Positions 1 through 7,896 are shown, counted from the first letter of the stretch. The stretch is DNA of 33,704 nt from Phycisphaerales bacterium (GCA_003171335.1 PMYD01000027.1:1-33704), one strand, 5' to 3'. The notes: generated by a model from the letters alone, not told the origin. Made by a program: numbers and translations.

Positions 1-29
1 ATCAAGGAACCGGGGCAAGCCAGATACCC

Positions 30-1112
30 ATGATGTACAAGACCTACGGCAAGACCGGCCTGAAGATTTCCGCCGTTTCCTTCGGCGCGATGCGCTTCGC
101 CAACCCGCAGAACATTGAGGCCAACGCCGAGGTGGTGTTGCACGCCTACGGCAAGGGCATCAACTACTTCGACACCGCCCCGTACTACTGCGACGACCAC
201 AGCGAAGACATCGTGGGCGCCGCCCTCCGGCAGATGAAGCCGGGCACGTTCTACGTGTCGACCAAGTGCTCCAACCCGGCCGGCGGCGAGCTGCGCAAGA
301 GCCTGGAGCGGTCGCTTCAGCGGCTGGGGGTGCCGAAGATCGACTTCTTCCACATCTGGTGTGTCATCCGCCCCGAGCAGTGGGGCCAGCGCAAGAGCGG
401 CGGGGCCGTGGCCGAGGCCATCAAGGCCCGCGAAGAGGGGCTCATCGGCCACATCGCCATCAGCTCGCACATGACCGGCGACCATATTGGCGAAGTGCTG
501 CGCGAGGGCATCGTCGAGGGCGTGACCATGGGCTATAGCGCGATCAACTTCCCCTATCGCCAGGCCGCGCTCGATGCGGCCGGCAAGGCCAAGTGCGGGG
601 TGGTGGCGATGAACCCGCTGGCCGGCGGGCTGATCGCGTGGAACGCCGAGCGATTCAGCTTTCTGCGGGCCGCTGATGATGTCGATACCGTCTCGGCCGC
701 ACTGCGATTCGTCGTTTCCCAGCCGGCGATCACCTCGGCCTTGGTGGGCTTTACCACCAAGGCGCACGTCGACCAGGCCGTGGCGGGCATGCAGCATTTT
801 ACGCCGTACCCGGCCGCGCACATCGCCGCGGTGAAAAAGCATATTGAAGCTTCCTTCGACGGCCTGTGCACCGGCTGCGGCTACTGCCTGCCCTGCCCGC
901 AGGGTGTGGAAATCCCCAGCCTGATGGATGCCTACAACCACAAACTGCTGGGCGGCGACAGCTTCGTCAACCGCCTGCGCTGGCACTGGGAGCTCAAGCC
1001 CGCCGCCGCCGACAAGTGCAACCAGTGCGGCGCCTGCCTGACCCAGTGCACGCAGCAGTTGCCGATCGTCGAGCGGCTGGCGGAAATCTCCACGGCGGGG
1101 AAAGAAAAATAG
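30..1112 (+). CDS. Aldo/keto reductase with C-terminal 4Fe-4S ferredoxin domain
   Basis: A 360-residue cytoplasmic oxidoreductase. The first ~270 residues form an aldo/keto reductase barrel. The expected tetrad is visible: D48 and Y53 in FDTAPYY, K79 in STKC and H108 in FFHIW. The C-terminal ~80 residues carry two iron-sulfur motifs, CTGCGYCLPCP and CNQCGACLTQC, each with four cysteines. This matches the known group of ferredoxin-fused AKRs often annotated as predicted oxidoreductases of the aldo/keto reductase family. The physiological substrate cannot be read from the sequence. Two adjacent ATG codons (30 and 33) could both start it, and no clear Shine-Dalgarno sits at the usual distance. 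It converges with the GQ-repeat gene across an inverted repeat that begins at its stop codon. No signal peptide or membrane segment is seen. The family call is secure; the substrate is unknown. Confidence 0.93.
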   Translation: MMYKTYGKTGLKISAVSFGAMRFANPQNIEANAEVVLHAYGKGINYFDTAPYYCDDHSEDIVGAALRQMKPGTFYVSTKCSNPAGGELRKSLERSLQRLGVPKIDFFHIWCVIRPEQWGQRKSGGAVAEAIKAREEGLIGHIAISSHMTGDHIGEVLREGIVEGVTMGYSAINFPYRQAALDAAGKAKCGVVAMNPLAGGLIAWNAERFSFLRAADDVDTVSAALRFVVSQPAITSALVGFTTKAHVDQAVAGMQHFTPYPAAHIAAVKKHIEASFDGLCTGCGYCLPCPQGVEIPSLMDAYNHKLLGGDSFVNRLRWHWELKPAAADKCNQCGACLTQCTQQLPIVERLAEISTAGKEK

Positions 1113-1220
1113 CAGGGATGCAGGGGATGCAGGAGATAAAGGCAAGAGAGCAAGAAACGCAAAAGGCTTAAGAATTCTTGCGGTTTTTGTCGTTATCCCC
1201 TGAATCCCCTGCATCCCTGC
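1112..1220. repeat. Large imperfect palindrome between convergent genes
   Basis: The arms 1112-1128 and 1204-1220 are a perfect 17-bp inverted repeat (GCAGGGATGCAGGGGAT and its complement). The left arm starts at the last base of the AKR stop codon and the right arm ends next to the stop codon of the opposite gene. Between them is a second layer: CAAGAAACGCAA pairs imperfectly with TTGCGGTTTTTG around the 10-bp palindrome AAGAATTCTT at 1170-1179. The structure fills the whole intergenic gap, so a two-way transcription stop is plausible. A dispersed palindromic repeat inserted there is the alternative. It has no long T-run directly after the stem. Confidence 0.7.
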
Positions 1221-4200
1221 TTACTTTTTCTCTTCCGCCGGCCGCGTGGCGGCCACAGCGCGCAGGTAATCCTCGACATGCTGGCGATACTCCGGCGAGA
1301 TGTTCTGCCGTGATGGCGCGGCCAGGCCGCTGAGGGCTTCGGGGCTGGCCGGGGCGCTGGCCGCAGCGCCGTGGAGGTCGGCGCCGCCGTGCAGCACGGT
1401 CGGCGTGCCGGCGGGGCTCTGGGGCTGGATGATCTTTTCGGCATCGGCCAGCCGCGCTTCGTACTGCCGCAGCTTTTCCAGTCGCTGCGTGTACCGCTCG
1501 ATGAACGCATTGAACTGCGGCGCTGTCATGCCCAGCTCGGCGAGCATGGCGTCATCGGGCGTGCCCGCCCGGTCGTGCTGCTGGGCCTCGTCGATCATCC
1601 GGCCCAGAGAGCCCAGGCTCGGGTCGGCCAGCGGCGAGGCCGCCGGCGACTCAAACTTGCCCTTCTCGCCTTTGCCGAAATCGATGGGCGACACATCGCC
1701 CGGTCCGCCCCAGCGATTCCCGCCGCCGCTTTGGCCCCCTCCGCCTCCCTGGCCTTGACCTTGCCCTCGGCCCTGCCCTTGACCTTGACCTTGTCCCTGA
1801 CCCTGCCCCTGGCCTTGGCCTTGGCCCTGCCCCTGACCTTGACCCTGGCCCTGTCCTTGACCCTGACCTTGCCCTTGGCCCTGGCCTTGACCCTGTCCCT
1901 GCCCTTGACCCTGACCTTGCCCTTGACCCTGGCCCTGACCTTGGCCTTGCCCCTGGCCCTGTCCTTGACCTTGCCCCTGGCCTTGCCCCTGGCCTTGCCC
2001 CTGGCCCTGACCTTGGCCTTGCCCCTGGCCCTGTCCTTGACCTTGCCCTTGGCCTTGCCCCTGGCCCTGTCCTTGACCTTGCCCCTGGCCTTGTCCTTGG
2101 TTCTGGTCTTGCTCCTGCTTGCTTGGGCTGGCCGTTTGGGCGGCGTCCTGCTTGGGCTTGTTGGCGGAGGACGGCGCGGCGTCGGCGTGCTGATCTGATG
2201 AGGCTTGATCCGGGTTGGCCTTGTCAGGCGCGGCCGCCGGCGCGGGGGTCCCGGCGGGGGACTTGTCGGGTGATCCATCCGGCGATGCGCTCGCGTTGGC
2301 ATCCGTCGGCGAGGCCGTGGGTGTTACAGGATTGGCCGAAGGACTGAAAGTGGCATCCGGCGGCCGCGGCGGCCCCTGGGCCAACTGGCCCAGATTCGGG
2401 TCGGTTGGCGAGGCCGGGCGGGTTGACTGGCCATTAGGCAGCGGGGCGTTTAGCGTGTAAGAGGGGCGCGAGTTTGCATCCCCGCCGCCGGCGAGGACCA
2501 AACCATTCGGGTCCAGCCGCGGCAGCGTTCCCGACGGCTGGGACGCCGCGCCCGGTGCGGGCTGAATCTGGCGGCTGTCAACCTGCTGGAGAAACGCCTG
2601 GAGCCTGCGCAGCGTGGCCTCATCTTGCCGGGCCAATTGCCTGAGTTCCTCGGCCACCTGGCGGGCCTGCGCATCCTGGCGCGCTTGCTCGTCCTTTCGA
2701 GCCTGCTCATCCTGGCCGACAGGGGCACTACTTGCTGTGGAATCGCCCCGAGCCAGGGCGCTGGCGTCGTTGGGGCCTGCCGGCGCGCTGGCTGACGGCG
2801 TCTGCTCAGCGCCAGCGGCCTGGGCTGGCGCCGGCGGCTGGGCCACTCTCTCCGCCGGATTTGCCCGGGCGAGCTGGGCCGTGCGGTCCTGTGCGACCGC
2901 ATCGTGCGGCGATGGCTGGCTCGGATCTGCCGGCCCCGCAGGCTGTGTCTGCGCCAGACCGGCCGGGGCCTCTGTCGGCGGCTCGTTGTCTGCGAGTTCC
3001 TCGGCAGGCGGGGGCTTTGCCCCCTCAGCCAATGGCGCCTGCGCGGAGGCCGCCGGGCCGCCCCTGGCCAGTGCGGCCCCCTGCGGCTCGGCAATTACCA
3101 CGGTGAACCATTCCGTCGCCCCGGTCTGGCCGTGCGGCGGCTTAAGGTCGCGCGCCACCAGCCGGCACAGCAGCCGGTCGCCGGCCTTGCCCAGCTTGGA
3201 GGCGGCGATGTGCTCCATCAGCGGCGCGATGGTGCGGCCGGGCGGGACAAAATGCTCCACCGGCTGCTCCGCGCGATCCAGGCTGCGGCGAGTCTCGATG
3301 GTCACCTCCGAGAGGCCGAAATCGTCGCTCGCCTCGGCCGTCAGCGACAGCGTGCCATCCTCCGGCACCGTCGTCGTCTCGGGCGGCGTGGGCATGAGAA
3401 TCCGCGGCGGCGCATCGGCCAACGCATCCACCTGGTAGACGACCTTGGAACTGGAGGTGTGGCCGTAAACATCGTGGAAGAGAATGCTGAATCGCCCGCC
3501 GGCCGTGACGGGCAGCGTGGCCGTAACGTGCGTCGGGTCGGCGGGGTCGGCGGCCATCTCGATCGTGTCGCCCGATTCGAACGCCAGCCGCGGCTGCTGC
3601 GCGGGCACGTTGGTTCGCGCGGTCACCACGAGCTGCGAGCCGATCAGGGCCTGGATGTGCTGGCCCTGCACGCTGGTGGCGCCGCGGCCGGTGTAGTCGG
3701 GCCAGCGCACCGAGAGTTCCGTTTGCATCACCGCCGGGGCGGGCAGAACCACCAGCTTTCGCGGCGGCGTGGCCGCATCGCCCACGCGCAGGCTGAAGCG
3801 GCGAATGCCCAGGCCCATCAGCCGGCTGTCCCAGGTCTTGCCGTAGACGCCCTCGCGATTGGCGCCGGAGATGGGATCCAGGTCGATCCATTGGGTCTCT
3901 GCCTTGGCGGCGGGCACAGCGCCGGCGATGGTGCTGGCGGGGGCGGGCGCCGAGGCGGCCGCATCGTCCGCGCCGGTAATCGGCGCCAGCGCCACGCGCA
4001 CCGGGCTATCCGCCTGGCGGATGCGGGCCTGGAAGGTCACCGGCTCGCCCAGCAGCACCAGCACATCCTGGTCAGGGGAGAAGGACTCGATTTGCGTAGC
4101 CGTGGGTGCGCTGGCCTGGGACCCGAAGACCCGGCCGATGCTGACGGCGATGCTTTTGCTGGAAAACGCCGCCAGGAGCAGCCACACGGCCACCACGCCG

Positions 4201-4676
4201 GCCAGCCCTAGCGCGGCCTGCGCCGCGCGGCGCAGCTCCACCGCCGAGCGCGGATCGATGCCGGCCAGGTCCCGGGCGGCCCGCGATTTCAGCGCCGCCA
4301 CCACGCCGCGATGGGCCTGCGGGTCGCGCGCCAGCTCCAGCGCCGCCGTCAAGTCGTTGTGGAACTCCTCGTGCGACTTTTCCAGCAGCCGGGCCACGTG
4401 CACATCGCTCAGCCGGCGGCACAGCGGCCGCACCAGCGTGAAGAGCGCTAACCCCACCGCCGAGATCAGCAGCGACCACCAGCCCACGTTCAGCGCCTGG
4501 GAGCTGAGGCCGTGCTTGAAGGCGTGGTCGGCAATCACCAGGATCGCCAGTTCCAGCAGCACCACCGCCGCCAGCAGCAGCATGGCCGCCAGGAAATCCG
4601 CCAGGCGGAGCCGACGCTTGATGGCCCGCAATACGGATTCCAGCTTGCCGGCATTGTCGGCAGGTTCAGTGGGCAT
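1221..4676 (-). CDS. DUF4175-like membrane-anchored protein with long Gly-Gln repeat
   Basis: A 1,151-residue protein that I place with the large planctomycetal DUF4175-like proteins by architecture. Three hydrophobic helices lie near residues 28-50, 64-83 and 152-171. An extended region with beta-rich stretches follows (about 180-520), containing segments such as VSIGRVFG and FSILFHDVYGH. Residues 520-850 are rich in Pro, Ala and Gln, with charged KDEQARQDAQ-type helices. Residues 860-976 are almost pure Gly-Gln, and a helical tail closes the protein. The start ATG at 4676 leaves a short leader, and a TATAAT hexamer lies about 30 bp upstream. The protein probably sits in the inner membrane with most of its mass outside, but its function is unknown. 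The GQ tract is the oddest part and probably forms a flexible, disordered spacer. Opposite-strand open frames across this gene are by-products of its GC-rich codons. Confidence 0.85.
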   Translation of the reverse strand: MPTEPADNAGKLESVLRAIKRRLRLADFLAAMLLLAAVVLLELAILVIADHAFKHGLSSQALNVGWWSLLISAVGLALFTLVRPLCRRLSDVHVARLLEKSHEEFHNDLTAALELARDPQAHRGVVAALKSRAARDLAGIDPRSAVELRRAAQAALGLAGVVAVWLLLAAFSSKSIAVSIGRVFGSQASAPTATQIESFSPDQDVLVLLGEPVTFQARIRQADSPVRVALAPITGADDAAASAPAPASTIAGAVPAAKAETQWIDLDPISGANREGVYGKTWDSRLMGLGIRRFSLRVGDAATPPRKLVVLPAPAVMQTELSVRWPDYTGRGATSVQGQHIQALIGSQLVVTARTNVPAQQPRLAFESGDTIEMAADPADPTHVTATLPVTAGGRFSILFHDVYGHTSSSKVVYQVDALADAPPRILMPTPPETTTVPEDGTLSLTAEASDDFGLSEVTIETRRSLDRAEQPVEHFVPPGRTIAPLMEHIAASKLGKAGDRLLCRLVARDLKPPHGQTGATEWFTVVIAEPQGAALARGGPAASAQAPLAEGAKPPPAEELADNEPPTEAPAGLAQTQPAGPADPSQPSPHDAVAQDRTAQLARANPAERVAQPPAPAQAAGAEQTPSASAPAGPNDASALARGDSTASSAPVGQDEQARKDEQARQDAQARQVAEELRQLARQDEATLRRLQAFLQQVDSRQIQPAPGAASQPSGTLPRLDPNGLVLAGGGDANSRPSYTLNAPLPNGQSTRPASPTDPNLGQLAQGPPRPPDATFSPSANPVTPTASPTDANASASPDGSPDKSPAGTPAPAAAPDKANPDQASSDQHADAAPSSANKPKQDAAQTASPSKQEQDQNQGQGQGQGQGQGQGQGQGQGQGQGQGQGQGQGQGQGQGQGQGQGQGQGQGQGQGQGQGQGQGQGQGQGQGQGQGQGQGQGQGQGQGQGQGQGQGQGQGQGQGQGQGQGQGRGQGQGQGGGGGQSGGGNRWGGPGDVSPIDFGKGEKGKFESPAASPLADPSLGSLGRMIDEAQQHDRAGTPDDAMLAELGMTAPQFNAFIERYTQRLEKLRQYEARLADAEKIIQPQSPAGTPTVLHGGADLHGAAASAPASPEALSGLAAPSRQNISPEYRQHVEDYLRAVAATRPAEEKK
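1749..2099 (-). repeat. Hexanucleotide (Gly-Gln) tandem repeat inside the membrane protein gene
   Basis: A 351-bp stretch of 6-bp units encodes about 58 Gly-Gln pairs, with a single Gln-to-Arg change near its C-terminal end. Third codon positions vary (GGC, GGA, GGT, GGG; CAG, CAA), so the DNA is an imperfect repeat while the protein is nearly uniform. Longer blocks recur, such as CCTGGCCCTGTCCTTGACC near 1960, 2025 and 2062, which suggests growth by duplication of multi-unit blocks. The length is likely to vary between strains and is prone to assembly collapse. Confidence 0.95.
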
Positions 4677-4705
4677 GCACCACCCCGGTTCTTTCGCGCC
4701 TGTGA

Positions 4706-4711
4706 ATTATA
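4706..4711 (-). promoter_or_regulatory. Possible -10 element for the GQ-repeat gene
   Basis: Read on the minus strand this is a perfect TATAAT, placed about 30 bp before the ATG at 4676. Transcription would start near 4699 and give a leader of roughly 23 bases. No good TTGACA-like hexamer stands 16-18 bp further upstream, so this is only a partial promoter match. Confidence 0.35.
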
Positions 4712-4762
4712 AGTCGGTTTGGCCAGGGGCGCTACTCTTATCGGCGGAATCTGGTTGGAGCC

Positions 4763-4796
4763 CCATAAATGTATGGCATATCCCATACACTTATTG
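4763..4796. repeat. Stem-loop at the head of the intergenic hairpin array
   Basis: TGTATGG (4770-4776) and CCATACA (4783-4789) are perfectly complementary around the 6-base loop CATATC. Pairing continues outward through ATAA/TTAT to about 4763 and 4796 with two mismatches. It is the first of six hairpins in the gene-free stretch 4677-5116. Its loop is 6 bases and its arms do not fit the 9-5-9 pattern of the later ones, so it may be a separate element. Confidence 0.7.
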
Positions 4797-4813
4797 TGAG
4801 ATTTGGCATAGGT

Positions 4814-5000
4814 CAGGTGTGCGCCGCGCACACGTGGGCAAGAGGTCTCAACTGTGCGTTACGCACAGTTGCCGGAGGACTCAGGTGTCCGTTATGGACA
4901 CCTGGGGAAGACTTAAGTGTTACAGTCTTCAGCATTAGCATGACGAGTGTAACACTTAAGTCATAAACTGCACTCTTCACGTGGTCAAGTTGGCCACCTG
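4814..5000. repeat. Array of related 23-nt hairpins (9-base arm, 5-base loop, 9-base arm)
   Basis: Four units share one geometry. Unit 4814-4836 has arms CAGGTGTGC and GCACACGTG with loop GCCGC. Unit 4849-4871 has CAACTGTGC and GCACAGTTG with loop GTTAC. Unit 4882-4904 has CAGGTGTCC and GGACACCTG with loop GTTAT. Unit 4978-5000 has CACGTGGTC and GGCCACCTG with loop AAGTT. Between the second and third units, all three differences in the left arm are matched by complementary differences in the right arm. A longer stem at 4910-4962 is interspersed. There is no credible reading frame and no clear promoter on either strand. The array could be structured RNA, single-strand DNA hairpins, or paired operator sites. 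Its role is unknown. Confidence 0.8.
4907..4962. repeat. Long stem-loop with a competing internal stem
   Basis: GACTTAAGTGTTAC (4910-4923) and its exact complement at 4949-4962 form a 14-bp stem around a 25-base loop. A second stem, GAAGACT (4907-4913) with AGTCTTC (4924-4930), uses part of the same left arm, so both cannot form at once. Mutually exclusive stems are typical of attenuator-like RNA, but no T-run or nearby start codon supports a specific switch here. Confidence 0.7.
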
Positions 5001-5116
5001 ACGGGGGGATGCAGGATGCTTGTGCCCTGACCCCATTGTCGCCATGCGCGAGGGCTATTTGACGCCGGTAATGATCTTGCCTCTAATTAGCCCACGATTA
5101 GCATGGAGTTTTCCGG

Positions 5117-6052
5117 ATGATCCGCATCGCCATCATCGGCGCCGGCTGGCATTCGCGACATCACGGGGCGGCCGCGCGCGAGTACGGCGATGCCCACCTG
5201 GGTCAGGTGGAACTGGCGGCGGTGTGCGACCTGGTGGAGGAGAAGGCCCGCGACTATGCCCAGCGATATGGCTTTGCCCGCATCTACACCGATCTGAACG
5301 AGATGCTTCGCCAGGAAAAGCCCGATGGCGTAATCGCCGTCACCGCCATGGCCGACACGGAGGCTATGGCCGCCGCGTTGCTCCAGGCGGGCGTGCCGTT
5401 CATGATGGAAAAGCCACCCGGACGCGATTCGGCGGCGACCGCGCGCCTGCTGGCCATCGCTCAGAAGACCGGCACACCGCACATGATCTCGTTCAACCGG
5501 CGGTTCAATCCGGCCCTGGCCGCCGGCCGGCAGTGGCTGAAGGAGAATGCCCAAGATCGTCCACCGCGCCTGGCCTTGGGGCGCATGCTGCGGCACGACC
5601 GGCGGGAGGCCGATTTCGCCCGCGACACGGGCATTCACCTGGTTGATGCGGTCCTGTCATTCATGGGCGAGCCGCAGAAAATCGCCGCCACGCGCCTAGC
5701 CATGCCCACGCCGCAGGCGTATCTCTTCAGCGCTCACTTGGAATTTGCCGACCGGGCCGCGGGCACGCTTCTCATCGCTCCTGTGGCCGGGGCCGATCAG
5801 GAAATTATCGAGCTATACGGCGAGGATTATTACGTCCACATTGATGTGGCCGCCGCACGCTGCAATGTGTGGGACCGTAATCGCCAGGTCTTGGCCTTTT
5901 CACCGCCGGCGGCGGCCAGCCCGTATTATCTTGAAGGCGCCGTTGGCGAGATGGCCGCCTTTGTCGAGTCGTTCTCGAGGGGCCGCTGGTGGCCGACACT
6001 GGCCGACGGCCTTTGCTCCATGCGTGCGGCCGAGGCGGTGCAGAAGGGTTGA
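5117..6052 (+). CDS. Gfo/Idh/MocA-family oxidoreductase
   Basis: A 311-residue NAD(P)-dependent dehydrogenase of the type that oxidises or epimerises sugars and inositols in the cytoplasm. The N-terminal Rossmann fold starts at once with IAIIGAGW. The family EKP motif is at residues 98-100 in MMEKPPGR, and DTGIHLVD supplies the usual C-terminal catalytic Asp/His region. It is a little shorter than most family members (about 330-390 residues), so the C-terminal substrate domain is compact. A GGAG at 5105-5108 lies 8 bases before the ATG and supports this start. The DUF456 gene begins 9 bases after its stop, so the two are probably co-transcribed. The substrate cannot be predicted. The gene follows the hairpin array by about 115 bp, so that array could lie in its upstream region. 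Confidence 0.93.
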   Translation: MIRIAIIGAGWHSRHHGAAAREYGDAHLGQVELAAVCDLVEEKARDYAQRYGFARIYTDLNEMLRQEKPDGVIAVTAMADTEAMAAALLQAGVPFMMEKPPGRDSAATARLLAIAQKTGTPHMISFNRRFNPALAAGRQWLKENAQDRPPRLALGRMLRHDRREADFARDTGIHLVDAVLSFMGEPQKIAATRLAMPTPQAYLFSAHLEFADRAAGTLLIAPVAGADQEIIELYGEDYYVHIDVAAARCNVWDRNRQVLAFSPPAAASPYYLEGAVGEMAAFVESFSRGRWWPTLADGLCSMRAAEAVQKG

Positions 6053-6061
6053 CCTCCTTCC

Positions 6062-6571
6062 ATGAATCTCTGGGCACTGATCCTGACGGCCGTGAACGCC
6101 CTCTGGTGGCTGACAAACCTGCTGGGGCTGCCGGGGAATTGGCTGATGGTGGCGGGGGCTGTGGTGCTGACATGTCTGCAGCGAAGTCACCCGCCGTTCA
6201 GTCCCTGGACGCTTGGAGCCGCGGGCGTGCTGGCCCTGGCGGGGGAGGCGGTGGAATTCCTGGCCGGCTATGGCGGGGCTCGCCGCGCCGGCACCAGCAA
6301 GCTGGGAGCCAAGTGGGCGCTGTGGGGTGGAATGCTCGGCGGCCTCTTGGGCCTGGCGATTCCGCTGCCGCTGATTGGCCCGCTCATCGGTGCTTGCCTG
6401 GGCGCTGCCGCCGGGGCCATTTGGGGCGAGATTCGCCAGGGCGTGGCGCTCAAGCCCGCCCTGCGCCGCGGCCAGGCCGCTGGCACCGGCCGCCTCTTAG
6501 GCACCGTGGCCAAGCTCGCCATCGGCCTGGCCATCTGGCTGATTCTCGCCATCGCGGCGGTGGTCAAGTAG
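6062..6571 (+). CDS. DUF456 domain-containing membrane protein
   Basis: A 169-residue, strongly hydrophobic protein. It has an N-terminal helix pair (ALILTAVNALWWLTNLLGLPG and NWLMVAGAVVLTCL), a middle helix and the Gly-rich turn KLGAKWALWGGMLGGLLG. Paired glycine-zipper-like helices (PLIGPLIGACLGAAAGAIWGE) and a C-terminal helix follow. The LPGNW segment near the start and the Gly-rich hairpin match the DUF456 family, whose role is not known. It lies 9 bases after the oxidoreductase gene and was probably translated from the same message. The spacer has no strong Shine-Dalgarno, which fits coupled translation. Confidence 0.85.
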   Translation: MNLWALILTAVNALWWLTNLLGLPGNWLMVAGAVVLTCLQRSHPPFSPWTLGAAGVLALAGEAVEFLAGYGGARRAGTSKLGAKWALWGGMLGGLLGLAIPLPLIGPLIGACLGAAAGAIWGEIRQGVALKPALRRGQAAGTGRLLGTVAKLAIGLAIWLILAIAAVVK

Positions 6572-6602
6572 ATCCTGATCTCGGGAGAGCCGCGCCAGCG
6601 CC

Positions 6603-6636
6603 CGATTAACCAATTAACGGATTAACCGATTAACGG
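6603..6636. repeat. Four 8-bp tandem units (ATTAAC core) between convergent genes
   Basis: ATTAAC occurs at 6605, 6613, 6621 and 6629, exactly every 8 bp, with CC or GG alternating after the core. The last unit contains the stop codon of the minus-strand URO-D gene. The AT-rich repeat stands out from its GC-rich surroundings. It may be a slippage product or a transcription-end signal. Confidence 0.85.
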
Positions 6637-7712
6637 GCTTTCTCCTCATACTCATTGATGCAGTCGCGCAGCAGCCGCCAATTCTCCAGCGTGATGCCTT
6701 CGACCGCGTCGGTGGTGACAATGAGGATGAAGGGGCTCTCCCGGTACACGCGATGGGGCACCGTGGCGGCGAGGCCCTGGAGAATCTGATCGCGATCCTT
6801 GCCCACCCAGAACGTGGAGTTGAATCGCCCCGTGCAGAAAAAGCCCGCCGGCATGGCGTCGTAGGCTTCGGCGAAGGGGCAATTGCCCACGGGCGGGGGC
6901 GTCAGGCAGTCGATGCCGGAAAGGCCCGTGGCGGGAAAGAGCGGCAGCAGGTCGCGCAGCAGGCCGCACATGTGCACGATGGCGGGTTTTCCCGCCGTCC
7001 TGGCCGCCTGGCAGTACTGGCGGATCTGGGCCAGGCTGTACTTGCCATAAAAGTCCGGCGAGATGGCGGTCGTGGAGGTGTTTTCACCCTGGTAGAAGTA
7101 GTCCACGTCGAATCGGCCCAGGGTATCGTAGGCGGTCTGGATCGCGGCCTGATAGCCGGCCATGGCCCGCTCGACAAGCGCGGGCGTGTCGGCCACGGCG
7201 TACCAGAAGTTGACGATACCCAGCTCGTGCTGGATCATCTGCTGGAGCGAACTGGTGGGCGTGCAGCAGCCGACGGCCCCGCGGCCGGCCACGCGTTTCT
7301 TCAGGCGGTCGATCACCTCCGGGCGCACCTCGACCTGGAGGTGCTCCCACATGTCGGCCAGCGTGGTCAGGCTCTGCTCATCGGCCACCGGGTGCTCCAC
7401 GACACGGTTGCCCTCGCGCCGCACCTCGCGCAGCGTGCCCCAGGGCGAGCGGTGCTCGCGGATGAGCGCATCGCCCTCGTGCGTCTCGACGATCTGGACC
7501 TGCGGCACGTGCAGGCGGAAGGGGTAATCAAGGTTTTCAAAGGCCGCGCAGCCCAGGTCGCGGATCATGAAGTCGATGCCGTCGGCGTAGCCGGCTTGTT
7601 TGGCCAGGTCGCTGATGCACCACTCGGTGGTGTACCACAGCAGCCTTCCGGTGGGCTGGCCGTGGAGGATTTGAAGGCAGAGGGCACGGCCTTGAGAGGG
7701 ATCGACGAACAT
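6630..7712 (-). CDS. Uroporphyrinogen decarboxylase (URO-D) family protein
   Basis: A 360-residue soluble protein with the layout of URO-D/MtaA/CmuA barrels. Motifs such as VHMCGLLRDLLPLF, GIDCLTPPPVGNC and the ending WRLLRDCINEYEE are typical of the URO-D-like proteins common in Planctomycetes and Lentisphaerae. These are generally not the heme enzyme; many relatives act in methyl transfer or have unknown roles. The haem-enzyme N-terminal substrate motif is not seen. On the minus strand, AGAGGTAAC stands a few bases before the ATG and supports the start. The gene is separated from adenylosuccinate lyase by a 141-bp palindromic element. The family call is good; the substrate is unknown. Confidence 0.85.
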   Translation of the reverse strand: MFVDPSQGRALCLQILHGQPTGRLLWYTTEWCISDLAKQAGYADGIDFMIRDLGCAAFENLDYPFRLHVPQVQIVETHEGDALIREHRSPWGTLREVRREGNRVVEHPVADEQSLTTLADMWEHLQVEVRPEVIDRLKKRVAGRGAVGCCTPTSSLQQMIQHELGIVNFWYAVADTPALVERAMAGYQAAIQTAYDTLGRFDVDYFYQGENTSTTAISPDFYGKYSLAQIRQYCQAARTAGKPAIVHMCGLLRDLLPLFPATGLSGIDCLTPPPVGNCPFAEAYDAMPAGFFCTGRFNSTFWVGKDRDQILQGLAATVPHRVYRESPFILIVTTDAVEGITLENWRLLRDCINEYEEKAR

Positions 7713-7739
7713 ATGTTACCTCTTCATTGGACAACCATT

Positions 7740-7880
7740 TTCCGGGGTGCCACGGCTGCGGCGTTTGCAGCCGTGCGCCGCAAACCTCCGTTCCGCGGAA
7801 GGTTCCGCGGGAACCCGTGAGACTCTCGTTTTGACGCCTGGCACAGCGCACGGGTGCAGACACCCGTGGCACCCCCGGAA
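7740..7880. repeat. Palindromic element with an outer stem and three inner hairpins
   Basis: The outer arms TTCCGGGGTGCCACGG (7740-7755) and its complement at 7864-7880 pair over 16 bp, with one extra C on the right. Inside are CACGGCTGC/GCAGCCGTG (7751-7759, 7767-7775), GGTTCC/GGAACC (7801-7806, 7810-7815) and CACGGGTG/CACCCGTG (7849-7856, 7861-7868). The first and third inner hairpins overlap the outer arms, so alternative folds compete. It lies in the gap between two minus-strand genes, has no coding content, and looks like a mobile-type palindromic repeat (MITE-like) or a processing/termination site. Confidence 0.75.
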
Positions 7881-7896
7881 CATAGCGCTGCACACA

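Noticed and set aside
1371..2198. Plus-strand frame rich in Leu, Ala, Pro and Thr (275 aa) opposite the GQ tract
   Set aside because: It is the antisense reading of the CAGGGC-type repeat. It has no ribosome site or recognisable domain, and the opposite frame is a full-length membrane protein.
2904..4211. Plus-strand open frame of 435 aa
   Set aside because: It lies wholly inside the minus-strand GQ gene, has an Arg/Gly/His-rich composition typical of GC-rich shadow frames, and no family resemblance.
4814..5000. CRISPR array
   Set aside because: The units are individually palindromic with differing sequences, and the gaps are short and irregular. There are no identical repeats and no cas genes.
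6989..7177. Other-frame minus-strand peptides within the URO-D gene
   Set aside because: Shadow frames. The URO-D frame is continuous from start to stop with family motifs throughout.
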